Counted from the first letter of the stretch, positions 1-8,862 are shown. The stretch is DNA of 11,140 bases from Polyrhizophydium stewartii (GCA_027604665.1 JADGIZ010000611.1:1-11140); one strand, 5' to 3'. Notes: generated from the sequence alone by a model not told the origin. Numbers and translations: made by a program.

Positions 1-116
1 TTGGGGTTGGCGGCGACCAGCGCGGCGGCCTGCTTGAGCTGTGCGTTGCCCTTGACGGTGTCGGCGATGTTGGCCGCAGCCACGAGCGGGACGAGGAGAG
101 CGAGGGCAGCGAGCAT
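1..116 (-). CDS. Secreted protein, N-terminal fragment (runs off left edge)
   Basis: Reading the minus strand from the ATG at 116-114 gives 38 codons that stay open to the window edge. The first 15 residues (MLAALALLVPLVAAA) form a typical signal peptide: a hydrophobic core ending in small residues, with likely cleavage after Ala-Ala-Ala. The following NIADTVKGNAQLKQAAALVA is an amphipathic, Ala-rich, probably helical stretch. The start sits in a good context (AAAC before the ATG) and third codon positions are mostly C or G, as in the other genes here. The family cannot be named; the mature N-terminus faintly resembles the first helix of a fasciclin (FAS1) domain, but that is only a hint. It is divergent from the small gene at 347-741, with about 230 bp between the two starts. 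Confidence 0.45.
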   Translation of the reverse strand, partial: MLAALALLVPLVAAANIADTVKGNAQLKQAAALVAANP

Positions 117-346
117 GTTTCGAGTCTGGGCAAGGAGCGTTTTGGCCGTCCCCAAACACCGGTATGGCGGCGGCTCGGCGGCCGTGGATGCGGCGCACTG
201 TGCATTGGACAGACCGACGCACGGCGGCAGCGAGGTGTGTGCATCTGCCGTCGCTCCTGCAGCAGGCGTCTTGGATGGGATCCTGACGATGACATTGCGG
301 AAGCATGTCTCGCCGCGACAGCCTCCGACATCATCTGGCCACAACC
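117..346. promoter_or_regulatory. Divergent intergenic region between the secreted-protein gene and the small plus-strand gene
   Basis: This 230-bp stretch separates two predicted divergent start codons (116 minus, 347 plus) and should hold both promoters and 5' UTRs. No convincing TATA box or repeat is visible. An in-frame upstream ATG at 305 would add 14 residues to the plus-strand gene if used. The assignment is by position only. Confidence 0.3.
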
Positions 347-741
347 ATGGGCAGCGCGCTCTCGTCGCACCCACAGCGGCCTGCTCGCGACCCAGCCGCG
401 CCTCAGTCAAACGGCTCCGCGGCCTCCGGCGCGGGCGGCCTCGCGTTGGCGACCGCAAGTTGTCTCGGTTGCCTCATTCATCCATCAAGCCTCGGCTCGA
501 AGGCGACGATAGCGTGATCTCCAAGAACTACAACGCCAAGGACTTGATCATGTACTGGGGCCTCCGCCATTGTGGCCCGTGCGAGGTCATCTGGTGTGGT
601 GACAAGAACGCATCCATCAACATGCATTTGCGCGCCATGTTCAACCTGCAACAGCCTCTGAAAGACGAGGACGGCAACCCGGTGGCCAGGGAAGACGGCC
701 CGTCGTACTTGCGCCCGCAGCGACAACATGCTCAAGCATGA
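347..741 (+). CDS. Unrecognised small protein, two exons, possible N-myristoylation signal
   Basis: Proposed exons are 347-444 and 513-741, with a 68-nt intron (GTTGGC donor, GATAG acceptor) that joins the two frames in phase and gives 108 residues. Exon 1 starts Met-Gly-Ser-Ala-Leu-Ser-Ser, which fits an N-myristoylation signal, followed by a Pro/Ala/Ser/Gly-rich linker. Exon 2 (GC-rich third positions) has a Cys-Gly-Pro-Cys pair at residues 53-56, another Cys nearby, a segment NASINMHLRAMF, and an acidic then basic C-terminus. The CxxC plus HL spacing recalls a degenerate BED/C2H2 finger, but the second His pair is missing. The donor is not a strong consensus, so the intron could differ; an alternative acceptor near 488 would give KPRLEGDDSVIS at the junction. 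I do not recognise the family. The start at 347 is preferred over 305 because of the Met-Gly-Ser motif. Confidence 0.42.
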
Positions 742-968
742 TGTGAAGCTACTGCTGCGCACTCGTTTGCCTTGGCAAAGAAACCACAGATGCAAATCAG
801 AACTAGTCGACGTTTTTAAATTCATTTTACAGTGATGGAGGCCAATTCTTCATTGCACAACGGTGAGTTTCTGTATGTTGATCGGGCGACTGAGGCCGAT
901 TACTCATCGGTGCAATTGGAATTTTCGGGCATTGAATGAGATGGTGTGGCTACAAATTGAAAGCGCCT
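742..968. other. Tail-to-tail intergenic region, lower GC
   Basis: This region lies between the stop of the small plus-strand gene (741) and the stop of receptor A on the minus strand (969). It is clearly less GC-rich than its flanks and should hold both 3' UTRs. It contains a polypyrimidine/AT run ending in an acceptor-like TTTTACAG (825-832), followed by a 34-codon open frame (835-939) whose status is unclear. No canonical AATAAA was seen on either strand. Confidence 0.4.
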
Positions 969-2896
969 TCAGTGCGGCAGCTGAGGCGCAGAGGGCAGAG
1001 TGACGGACGAAGAGGCGAGCGACTGCGGCACGGGCGAGGTCGACACAGGGCGAGCGGGCTGGCCGCCCGGGGGCATGTTGGGCAGCCTGGCGGCGACCTG
1101 GGCGGGCATTTCGGCGTTTGCCCAGAGGGCATTCTCGTAAAAGTCGTTCTGGCCGCTGGTCTCGGGACGAGTAGCCGACTCGCGGACGTGGCGGACCATG
1201 CTGTAGAACTTGCGCTGCAGCTCCGACGTCTCATCGATCCTGCCAAAGCCGCCGCGGTTGCGCAGGCCGCCATCGCCGGCCTCGCTCGAGATGACGGAGC
1301 TCGTTTCGCCGACGCCCTGGAAGATGTCAGCGTTGCCGATGTTGTTGGAGATCATCTGCGACTCCTTGCTGAGGCGGTTGAGCGGCTTGACGGCCGCGCG
1401 GGCGAGGAAGATGACGAGAATGACGACAAAGATCAGGATGGCCGCGAAGACGCCGAGCGAGATGCCGACGGCGATGACAAGCGTCGAGTTCATGCTTGTC
1501 TTGATGTCATCCACGGGCTGGGTGATGAGCGAGCGCGGGAATGCGGCCACGATCACGTACGACGGACCCTGGGTCATGCCGTTGGTGACGGAGAGCGCCT
1601 TCCAGACGACGAGGTAGTCGATGCCGGTGTTGGGGTCCTTGTACTGAGTGCTCGCGGGGTCCGAGTTGGGCTTGGCGGACGAGATCTGGTTCCACAGGTC
1701 CTGCGAAATGGCGGGAGCCGTTGCGTCCTTGTACGTGAAGGGCGAGTTGCTTGACCACGTCTTTGTGTTCCACGAGGGGCTGGTGATGGCGTTGCCGTTG
1801 GTCAGATACAGCGAGGTGACGGAGCTGCTGACCGAGAACGAGTCGAGCTGGTCCTTGACTTCCTGGATGAGCAGGTCGACGCCGGCAACGCCAATCTCGG
1901 CGCCGGAGCTGGCGGTGTTGTTGATGACGGTCGCAAAGGTGATGGTCCAGCCCTTGCCAAAGGCATCGCGGTAGGGATCCGTGACGATGTAGCGGGCAGC
2001 GCCGATGCTGGGACCAGACGAGGCGCTGGCGTACTTTTGGGCGTTGGCGTACCATGGGCGGGCAGTGGGATCAAAGTTGCCCGAAGTTGTGACGAGGCCG
2101 GTGCCTGGGTAGCGGCGGTAGACCTTGTTGTTGAAGCCGTAGTAGAGGGCCGTGATCGACACATGCTTGTCGTAGATGGGGCGGAAGACGTGGTCGGCGT
2201 GGGCCGTGTTGGTGACATAGGTCTGCTGGTCCGTGGACAGCGTCGGGGCGGCGTCCGAGGACACGCCGCCGAGGAGCCAGGTCGAGTGCAGCAGCGAGAT
2301 GACCTGGCCGCCGTAGCGCCTGGCGGCGCGGACGGGCGCTGCGTCAGCGGCGGTCAGGCTGCGCGCGGGCGGGCGTGTGCACCCACTGGCTGGTGGCTGG
2401 CGTGGTGGGTCCAGCGCTCTGCAGGCCCGAGGCCGAGTCGTAGAACGACGGCTCGTCGGACAGCGGCTGGTCGGCGCGGAACGTGTCCGCGGCGACTTGG
2501 GCGATGGGGAACAGGGCTGTGGGGGTGGGCGTGCCGGGCGCGGGCAGTGCGCGCGCGGGCGGAGCGTCAGCTCGTGGTCATCGGCGGCTGGGGGGTGTGG
2601 CGACGCGGGCAAGGAGGCTGATTGTGGGCGGCAGGAGGACACGCACCAGACTGAATGGTGGTGTTGAGCGTGGACTCGAACAGGCCGACGGCGTCGATGA
2701 CCGAGTCGGAGACAGTGCCGCCAATCTGCGCGGTCAGGACGTCGGTCGAAGTCGAGCTGATGTTGAGCACCACGGCGACGAGGAAGCCGAGCGACAGGAT
2801 TTCGACGATGAGCAGCGAAATGACGACGCTGCTCGTGAAGACGATGAGCATCTGCTTGAGCAGCGAGAACTGCGTCCAGTTCTTGAAGATGGCCAT
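969..2896 (-). CDS. Receptor A: two-TM dCache sensor with HAMP-like region and short Pro-rich tail
   Basis: Three exons: 2896-2647, 2516-2387 and 2319-969. The introns of 130 nt (GTGCGT...CACAG) and 67 nt (GTGGGT, CTGAC branch site, CCAG) join in phase and give 576 residues. TM1 lies at about residues 13-46. The extracellular dCache sensor spans about 47-400 and has the hallmark FDPTARPWY (209-217) and Asp275 in VAGVDL. TM2 is about 407-432. A HAMP-like segment follows (VKPLNRL at 437-443 and the second helix DETSELQRKF at 489-498), interrupted by a Gly/Ser-rich insert of about 35 residues. The tail ends Pro/Ser-rich. In prokaryotic chemoreceptors and histidine kinases this sensor layout drives a signalling domain; none is present here. 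Protein B next door shares the sensor architecture and almost the same numbering, but A ends where B's TPR array starts. A is probably a plasma- or endomembrane ligand-binding partner. The start at 2896 is the first ATG directly before TM1. Confidence 0.85.
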
Positions 2897-3369
2897 GGCG
2901 GGCGGGCGTGGGCGTGGGCGTGGGCTGGCGGGCTTGGGTTGGCGGCTGGCCGGCTTGAGGCGGGTGGCGGCTCGGCGAGGTTTTGTGTTCGGCCGGGGGA
3001 AGCCGCTGCCAGTCGGTGCTTGGTCTCCACGCCGCCGCCTCCGGCACGTTGGCCGTGGACGGCAAGCGATTGGTCGGCCCGGCGAGCCATAAGGCGCGGC
3101 TAGTTCGTTCCGGCCTCCCCCTGCAGCTCGCCCCGCCGCAACCCGGCCGCCTGCGCCTCGCCACACCCGCCTGCACGCCCACCAGGCCCGCTGCCATCCC
3201 AGCCGCCATCCCCACGACGCCCTCGCTTCCCAGCAGAGCCCGCGCCGCTGCCCAACAGCCTCCGCCCACTCGGCCCGCCTCCTTCCTCCCGCAAGCTTCA
3301 AGCCACAGGCTCGCCTGAAATCCACGCCCGCCGACACCCGCCCCTCGAGGACACCCAGACCGGCCCACC
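2897..3369. promoter_or_regulatory. Shared bidirectional promoter region of receptors A and B
   Basis: The 473 bp between the two start codons must serve both divergent genes. An inverted CCAAT box (ATTGG at 3069-3073, within GCGATTGGTC) sits near the middle. Immediately upstream of the A start is a short tandem run of GGGCGT units (about 2903-2925), resembling GC boxes on the plus strand. A weak AT-containing patch (CCATAAGG, about 3088) lies next to the CCAAT box. The B side is C-rich and pyrimidine-biased, ending in the favourable context CCACC before its ATG. Functional assignment is inference from position and motif. Confidence 0.4.
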
Positions 3370-6305
3370 ATGAAGCTGTCGACGCACATTGTGCTACGCC
3401 TCATCGTGCCGCTCGGCACGGGCATGGTCATCCTCGGCGTGCTCACGCTGGCCGTCATCTTCAGCCAGAGCCCCGGCTGGATTTCCAAGATTGAGGCCTC
3501 CATCAAGGACAATCAGGTCGCCGCCTTCGCGCAGCGTGCCCGCACGCGCGCGCTGGTGGTGCAGGCCGCCATCAACGGCTACTCCGCCGACGCCCAGGTC
3601 GCCGGCGCATACACCCGCGACCTGCTCGGCCTCGGCGGCACGGCCTCGCCCGCGCTTCCCGTCACCCGGTGAGTGCTCCCTGCCTCCGCACGGCACGGCC
3701 AAGCAGCAACGTGCACGTCGCTGACGACTCACCGCCTGGTGGACCCACTGCCCGCCAACGCCACCGCCCTGTGGACCCACCGCCCATGCCCGCCCATGCC
3801 ACTGCCCGCGCCAGCTCGTACACCAACTACTTTGGCGCCCTGCTCGACGGCCGCGACCCGCCCCAGCCCACCGACCCGCTCACGTCCTTCTACTTCTCGG
3901 TCGATGTCACCACGGCAGCCCAGTTCAATGCCGTCCCCACCAACACCACCGTGCTCGACAACTCGTTCCGCGCCCTGCTCGCCAACAAGCCCAACGTCCA
4001 GGCCTGGCAGCTCGGCCTGCCGGACAAGTCGTGGCGCCGCTTCCCGTATGCCTACAAGCCCAACGACTACTACCGCCAGCAGAACCCCTGCCAGACGTCG
4101 CCCGATCCCGTTCCGCCCGAGGTGCGCAACGCTGTCGGCTACATCCCGCTCTGCCGCAACTGGTACATTCTGTCCAAGGCCGCTGCCGAGAAGGCCGGCG
4201 CGAGCGTCAACGGCGTCGGCCCGACCATCTTCACGCCGCCGTACCGCGACACGAGCAACAAGCGCGTCAAGATCGGCTCGGCCGTCTCGGTTGTTGGCGC
4301 CGCAGGCACCGCCGTCGCCGCGCTGTCGGTCGACGTCCAGATCGACTTCATCACCGACCAGCTCACAAAGAACCCCGTGCTCACCAACGGCTACATCTTC
4401 ATGATGGACGCCGCGGGCAACATGGTCGTGTACCCGACCAACAAGGCGCCGTCGAGCATCCCGGACATCTACAACCAGACCCTCAGCATTGCGGACCTTG
4501 AGTTTGGCGGCAGCACCACGCTGCTGCAGTCCTTCCTGACCACGGTGCGCTCCATTGCTGGCCAGAACAACACGGCCCAGATCACCAAGCCAGGCAGCTC
4601 GGACTCGTGGTACGTTGCGGCCAACCCGGTCAGCGGCACCAGCTACTACGTCGTCAGCATGGTTCCCGCGGGCGACATTACAGCGCTTTCGTCGCAGATG
4701 CGCATGCGCACGACCATCTTTGGAATTGTCGCCGGCGTTGTGATGCTTGTTGCGCTCGTGGCCGCCATTGTGATTGCGTGGCGCGTCATCACGCGCGAGA
4801 CGGACAAGGTGCTGCGGCCCATTGCCGAACTCGGCAACTGGCTCACTTCCGTTAGCGAGGCCGACCTGAGCCGTGAGCTCGGCAACAAGGCCCCCGTCTC
4901 GGCCGAAATCAACATCATCCACGACCACTTCAAGAACCTCTTGATCGCGATCCGCTTCGGCAACGAGGCGTACTATGCCAATGACCTCAACCGTGCGCTG
5001 AGTAACTACGAGGCCGCCGAGCGCATGATGGTGCAGTTCCGCAACGAGCGCGGCCGCGGCATCTGCCTTAACAACAAGGGCAACACGTACAAGCAGATGG
5101 ACCACCACTTCCGCGAGGCGCTCAACGCATACACGCTCGCGATCCAGAACGCCGAGGCGCTGATTGCCGAGGAGAAGAGCCCGAGCAAGAAGCAGGCGTA
5201 CGAGATTGTGCTCGCCAACCGCCAGATGAACCTGGGCGTGCTGTACAAGGAGTACGAGCCCGCGACGCCCGAGACCATCTCCAAGGCCGAATTCTACTTC
5301 AGCGAGTCGCTGCGCCTGCACCGCAAGAACGACAACGTCGAGGGCATCGCGCAGGTGTCGGGCAACCTCGGCCAGCTGTACCTGAGCGTCGACCGCGTCT
5401 CGGAGGCCGCGCAGCTGCTCGACGACTCGTACACGGTGTGCCGCGAGCGCGGCAACGAGATCTCGCTGCAGTACGCCATGATGAACATGGGCATCCTCGC
5501 CGAGCACGTGGGGCACCTGGACGAGGCGATTGCGTGGTACTCGTACGTGCTGCAGCACTTCAAGACGGTCGTGTACTTTGTGCAGCGCTTCTGCTACGAG
5601 CACCTCATCCGGATCTACGAGTCCGAAGGCGTCAACCGCAAGGACCTTGCCGACGCGCTGCGCGAGCTGGGCATGCCCATCTTTGGCAACGTCACGGAGC
5701 AGGGCAGCTCGGGCGTCAAGGACGTGGCGTTTGTGCTCGACTGCTCGGGCTCCATGGCTGGCGCGTACATTCGCGCGTGCCGCGAGTCCATCATCTCGAT
5801 CCTCACCGACTTTACCGACGACGGCGACCGCATCTCGCTCACGACATTCCAGGACACTGCGCGCCGCGTGTTTGCGCTCACGATGCGCACGCGCGACTCG
5901 CTGCCGAGCATGGTCAACTCGGTCACGTACGACACGGCCACGGGCGGCACCACGGCGTTCTGGGACGCCCTGCACCAGGCCATTGTCGGCATTGCCGAGG
6001 CCAACCAGGGCGGCTCGTCGGGCCGCAAGATCTGGGTCGTGGCGCTCACGGACGGATACGACAATGCGTCCAACAAGGCGTCGCGCGTCAATGTGCTCAA
6101 TGCCCTGCGCTCGCACAACTACATTGGCCTCGTCGTCATCACGGTCGGCAGCCTGTCCAACGAGCACGAGATCCGCGAGGCGTGCCACGTCAGCCGCGAC
6201 GGCGGTCTGCTCATCCGCGCCGAGGCCAGCAGCGAGGCCATCCGCGACGCCTTTGGCCGCGCCGCCCGCCTGATGACGGGCCATCTCAACGTCGAGTCGC
6301 TGTAA
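3370..6305 (+). CDS. Receptor B: dCache-HAMP-TPR-VWA transmembrane protein
   Basis: Two exons, 3370-3668 and 3815-6305, with a 146-nt intron (GTGAGT donor, CTGAC, GCCAG acceptor) joining in phase and giving 929 residues. TM1 is about residues 7-31. The extracellular dCache domain (about 32-395) carries Y209, R214, W216, Y217 and D273, all five positions of the amino-acid-binding dCache motif described for bacterial PctA. TM2 is about 401-422 and is followed by a HAMP-like helix pair (424-475, LRPIAEL and AEINIIHDHF). About six TPR hairpins fill 480-720. The VWA domain (about 730-925) has a complete MIDAS: DCSGS at 742-746, Thr812/813 in TGGTT, and Asp846 in LTDGYDN. The predicted topology puts TPR and VWA in the cytosol, so ligand binding outside would signal through metal-dependent protein contacts rather than a kinase or cyclase. 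It is divergent from its paralogue A. The architecture is read directly; ligand and partners are unknown. Confidence 0.92.
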
Positions 6306-6596
6306 AATGCCGCACGATGCGTCCTTCCTACCGACCAGACTTGCCTCGGCCGGCTGCCCCCCTCCCAACTCGGAATGCTGCAAAAAACCAAATGACCAAG
6401 CCGAGCCTCGCTCTTTTCGTCATCATCGTCAACATCATCCCATGCCCTGTACCTGCCCATGAATCAAACAAACGAGTTTACATTTCGGCTTATGCCGCAT
6501 GCGTTTTCCCTGTGTATCTTGTTGCCTCGCCGGGGACTTGATGGGCTTTATTGGGTGCACTACGCTGGTTTGGACGTGCCATCATCGTGCCGCACG
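6306..6596. other. Convergent intergenic region, 3' UTRs of receptor B and the Myb-like gene
   Basis: These 291 bp lie between two facing stop codons. They are less GC-rich than the coding sequence, with short A- and T-runs (for example the A-run near 6380). No AATAAA, repeat or structured RNA is evident. I see nothing else that needs explaining. Confidence 0.5.
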
Positions 6597-8862
6597 TCAG
6601 TTGGGTCGCTCCGACGCGGCAGGCACGCGCAGCGGGCTGAGCAGCCGCTCATGATCGCGCAGCTTGCCCCGCAGCTCAGCAACCTCGTGCATGAGCAGCG
6701 CCAGGATATCTTCGTCGCCGCCGGGGGCCGTCGACGAACCGCTCACGTCCGCCGCAGCCACACCATCGGCGTCGCCATCCGCCGCCGCAGCCGTCCCCGC
6801 GGCTCGTGCACTGCGCCGCGCCACGCCCGAGGGATGGAGGTCGGCCCACCGCCGCGCCAGCTCCAGCTCCATGCGCCGCTCCTCGATCTTGAGCCGGCGC
6901 TCCTCCAGCGCGATCCGACGCTGGTCAATCTCGAGCCGCTGCTGCTGGATCTCAACGATCCTCTGCAGCCGTGACGCGAATGTCGGATCGGCAAGCTGCT
7001 GCTGCGTCTGCAGCTGCTGGATCATCTGCTGCGGCTGCAGGATTGGCAGTAGCGACACGAGGTTCGGCGGCTGGACGGGAGAGGGCGAGATGCCGCCTGC
7101 AGGCTGGCCAAGGCGTGACGACAGCGTGCGCAACGCTTCGCCGATCACGTCTGCCGAGGGGCCAGGGGCCGCAGAAAACGTTGGATGCAGCGCCGGGTCG
7201 GCAGCTGGTGTCGCCGACGATGCGGCCGTTGCTGCTGCTGCTGCTGCCGCCGCTGCTGCCATCGCAGCGACCTCGTTTGCGGCAGCCGTGGGTCTGTTGG
7301 CGCGCTTGGTCGAGGATGCCCGCGATGCACCGGCCTCCTTGCGTTCTGCGGCCGCGCCGGCCATCTGTGCGCCTGCGCTACCACTGCGAAGATGCGCATC
7401 GGCGTGGCCGGCCGCTGCACCGTCGTCGTCGTCGTCGCTCTCGTCGTCGTCGTCGTCGTCATCGTCGTCCAAGTCGCTGTCGTGCTTGTTGGAATGCACT
7501 TCGGGCGAGCTCCCTTCGGCCAAGCTAAACGAGCGCTTGCGTCGGCTCGACTCTCCAGCGACAGTCGAAGGCCCCACGGCCAGTGCATCCGCGCCAGCGG
7601 ATTTGGGTCCCAGCGGCGTGACAGAGCCCGCCAGGCTCTGCGGCAGCGCAGCCTTGTTAGATGCCAGCAGCGAGGCAAACGAGGCGGCGTCCGTGGCAGC
7701 CAGAAGCTGCCCAAGCTGCGGCGCAGACGGATAGAGCATCAGGCTGGTCTGCAGCGCCGCAGCGAGATCCGCTGGCCCGAGCTGAAGAGGCACCTGCGGA
7801 AGCAAGCTGTGATGCGGGTGCTGCTGCTGCACATCCACGGGCGACGTGAGGGCCGAGATCTCTGCCCCAGACAGCATCCCCTCTTCGACGACTCGGCGCT
7901 TCTTGGCAGACCCCGCAGTGATGGCCTGGGCGAGACCCGACGCAACAACCATCTTCTGGGTCCTGTGAGCAACGATCTGCGCGCATCACGAGTCAGCAGG
8001 AGAGCATCACAGCGCGGCAGTGCCAGCAGTGTGGCGCGAGACACACCCGCTCGTAGACGAGCAGCATCAGCCGCTTGCGCTCCTCGATCTCGCTGCGTGT
8101 GCCCACGAGCCGCTGCGCATTGGGGTTTGGGAACCGGATCTCGTCGCAGACACGCTGGATGCGGCGAAGCGCGGCGGTGCCCTTGAGCGTCGTGCCGAGG
8201 CTGACAAACTCGGGGGACTGGGCGGTCGCGGCGGCAATATCTTCCCACGCCTGGCGCACGCTGCCGTGCTCGGCGGCCCACGGCTGCCGCCGCAGCGTCT
8301 CGCGCAGCAGCACAATCTCCTGCGGCACGGATAACCGGTGCCGCGGCCGGTTCGCGGTCTGGCCGGCACCAGATGTGGCGCCGGCGTCAGTGGCGGCGCT
8401 GGCAGGCAGAGCGGATGCGTCCGAGCCGCCGTTGGCGGCGTCGCTGCCGGCGCCGGCGCCGGCGCCGCCTGCGTCACCAGCGTGGGCGGTGCCGATGAGT
8501 GCTGCTGATCGCCTCGCACCGTTGATGGAGGCCGGATCAGGGCGTGGCGAGGCGTCCGGGCCGCTGTCGCCGGCGCTCTCGTCGATACGGTCGACTGAGC
8601 GGTCTCCCATTGTGTTGTCGCCGTCTGCGTCTGCGTCTGCGTCCGAGTCGCCGCGCACGGCTGCGCCAGCGCCAGCGCCAGCGCCAGCGCCGAGGTCGTC
8701 AGCCGGGTCGATGTGCATCAGAGCCCGACTCCGGCGGGGGTTGCGGCGCGAGCCCGCAGCCTCCGATCCAGGCACGGCGGAGGCCGCGGATGCCACTGGC
8801 GTCGTCTGTGCGGCGGCAGGGGTGTGCGCTCCGTGCGCCGCAGGAGCCAGCGTCCTTGGCAT
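6597..8862 (-). CDS. Nuclear protein with Myb/SANT-like domain, acidic tract and coiled coil
   Basis: Two exons, 8862-8047 and 7976-6597. The 70-nt intron (GTGTGT donor, CTGACTC branch site, GCGCAG acceptor) is in phase and gives about 731 residues. The N-terminal third is low-complexity, with Ala-Gly and Asp-Ala repeats. A helical domain at about 175-285 (QEIVLLRETL, a Trp pair, then VGTRSEIEERKRLML) matches the pattern of fungal Myb/SANT-like (trihelix-like) DNA-binding domains; the splice junction falls inside its last helix. Downstream are basic KKRR and SRRKR clusters (possible nuclear localisation signals), an Asp tract (about 442-459), polyalanine (about 510-523), and a long Gln/Arg/Glu coiled coil (about 585-650) with alternating EERRLKIEERR. 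A second short coiled coil is at the C-terminus. It is likely a dimeric chromatin or transcription factor; target genes are unknown. The start is uncertain: Met49 (8718) is an alternative, and CGGCACAG just before the 8862 ATG looks like a splice acceptor. Confidence 0.82.
7420..7470. repeat. GTC trinucleotide microsatellite encoding polyaspartate
   Basis: A nearly pure run of CGT/GTC triplets (interrupted at CTC and ATC) lies inside the Myb-like gene and is read on the minus strand as GAC Asp codons. It is likely to vary in length and creates Ser/Val-rich open frames on the plus strand. Confidence 0.8.
8440..8695. repeat. Short hexanucleotide repeats in the N-terminal region of the Myb-like gene
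   Basis: Three neighbouring short tandem repeats are seen: GCCGGC units around 8445-8468, TCTGCG units around 8621-8646, and GCCAGC units around 8664-8692. On the minus strand they encode Ala-Gly and Asp-Ala dipeptide runs. They mark a disordered N-terminus and are probable sites of length variation. Confidence 0.7.

Noticed and set aside
1..741. A continuous 246-codon plus-strand frame starting at TTG at the left edge
   Set aside because: Its first part is antisense to the signal-peptide gene and has no ATG start or protein-like sequence. Only the last part (from about 513) looks coding and is kept as exon 2 of the small gene.
801..812. ACTAGTCGAC, which resembles a cloning-site sequence
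   Set aside because: A ten-base match of overlapping SpeI and SalI sites is expected by chance, and no vector sequence flanks it.
2320..3512. The upstream part of one continuous 847-codon minus-strand frame running 3512-969
   Set aside because: Above 2319 this frame reads through introns and promoter sequence of receptor A in the wrong phase. The true N-terminus (MAIFKNW with TM1) is in another frame and is joined by two in-phase introns.
3729..6383. An 884-codon open frame on the minus strand, antisense to receptor B
   Set aside because: It is a mirror of GC-rich third positions in the true gene. Its product is Val/Ala/Arg/Asp-rich without recognisable domains, and the plus strand has clear Cache, TPR and VWA domains.
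7420..7470. Regular repeat that could suggest a CRISPR array or satellite
   Set aside because: It is a simple trinucleotide run in a coding frame with no spacers or unit structure.
6459..8186. Several plus-strand Ser/Arg/Val-rich frames over the Myb-like gene
   Set aside because: They arise from the GTC, GCN and Arg/Glu-codon repeats of the minus-strand gene and show no domain or splice support.
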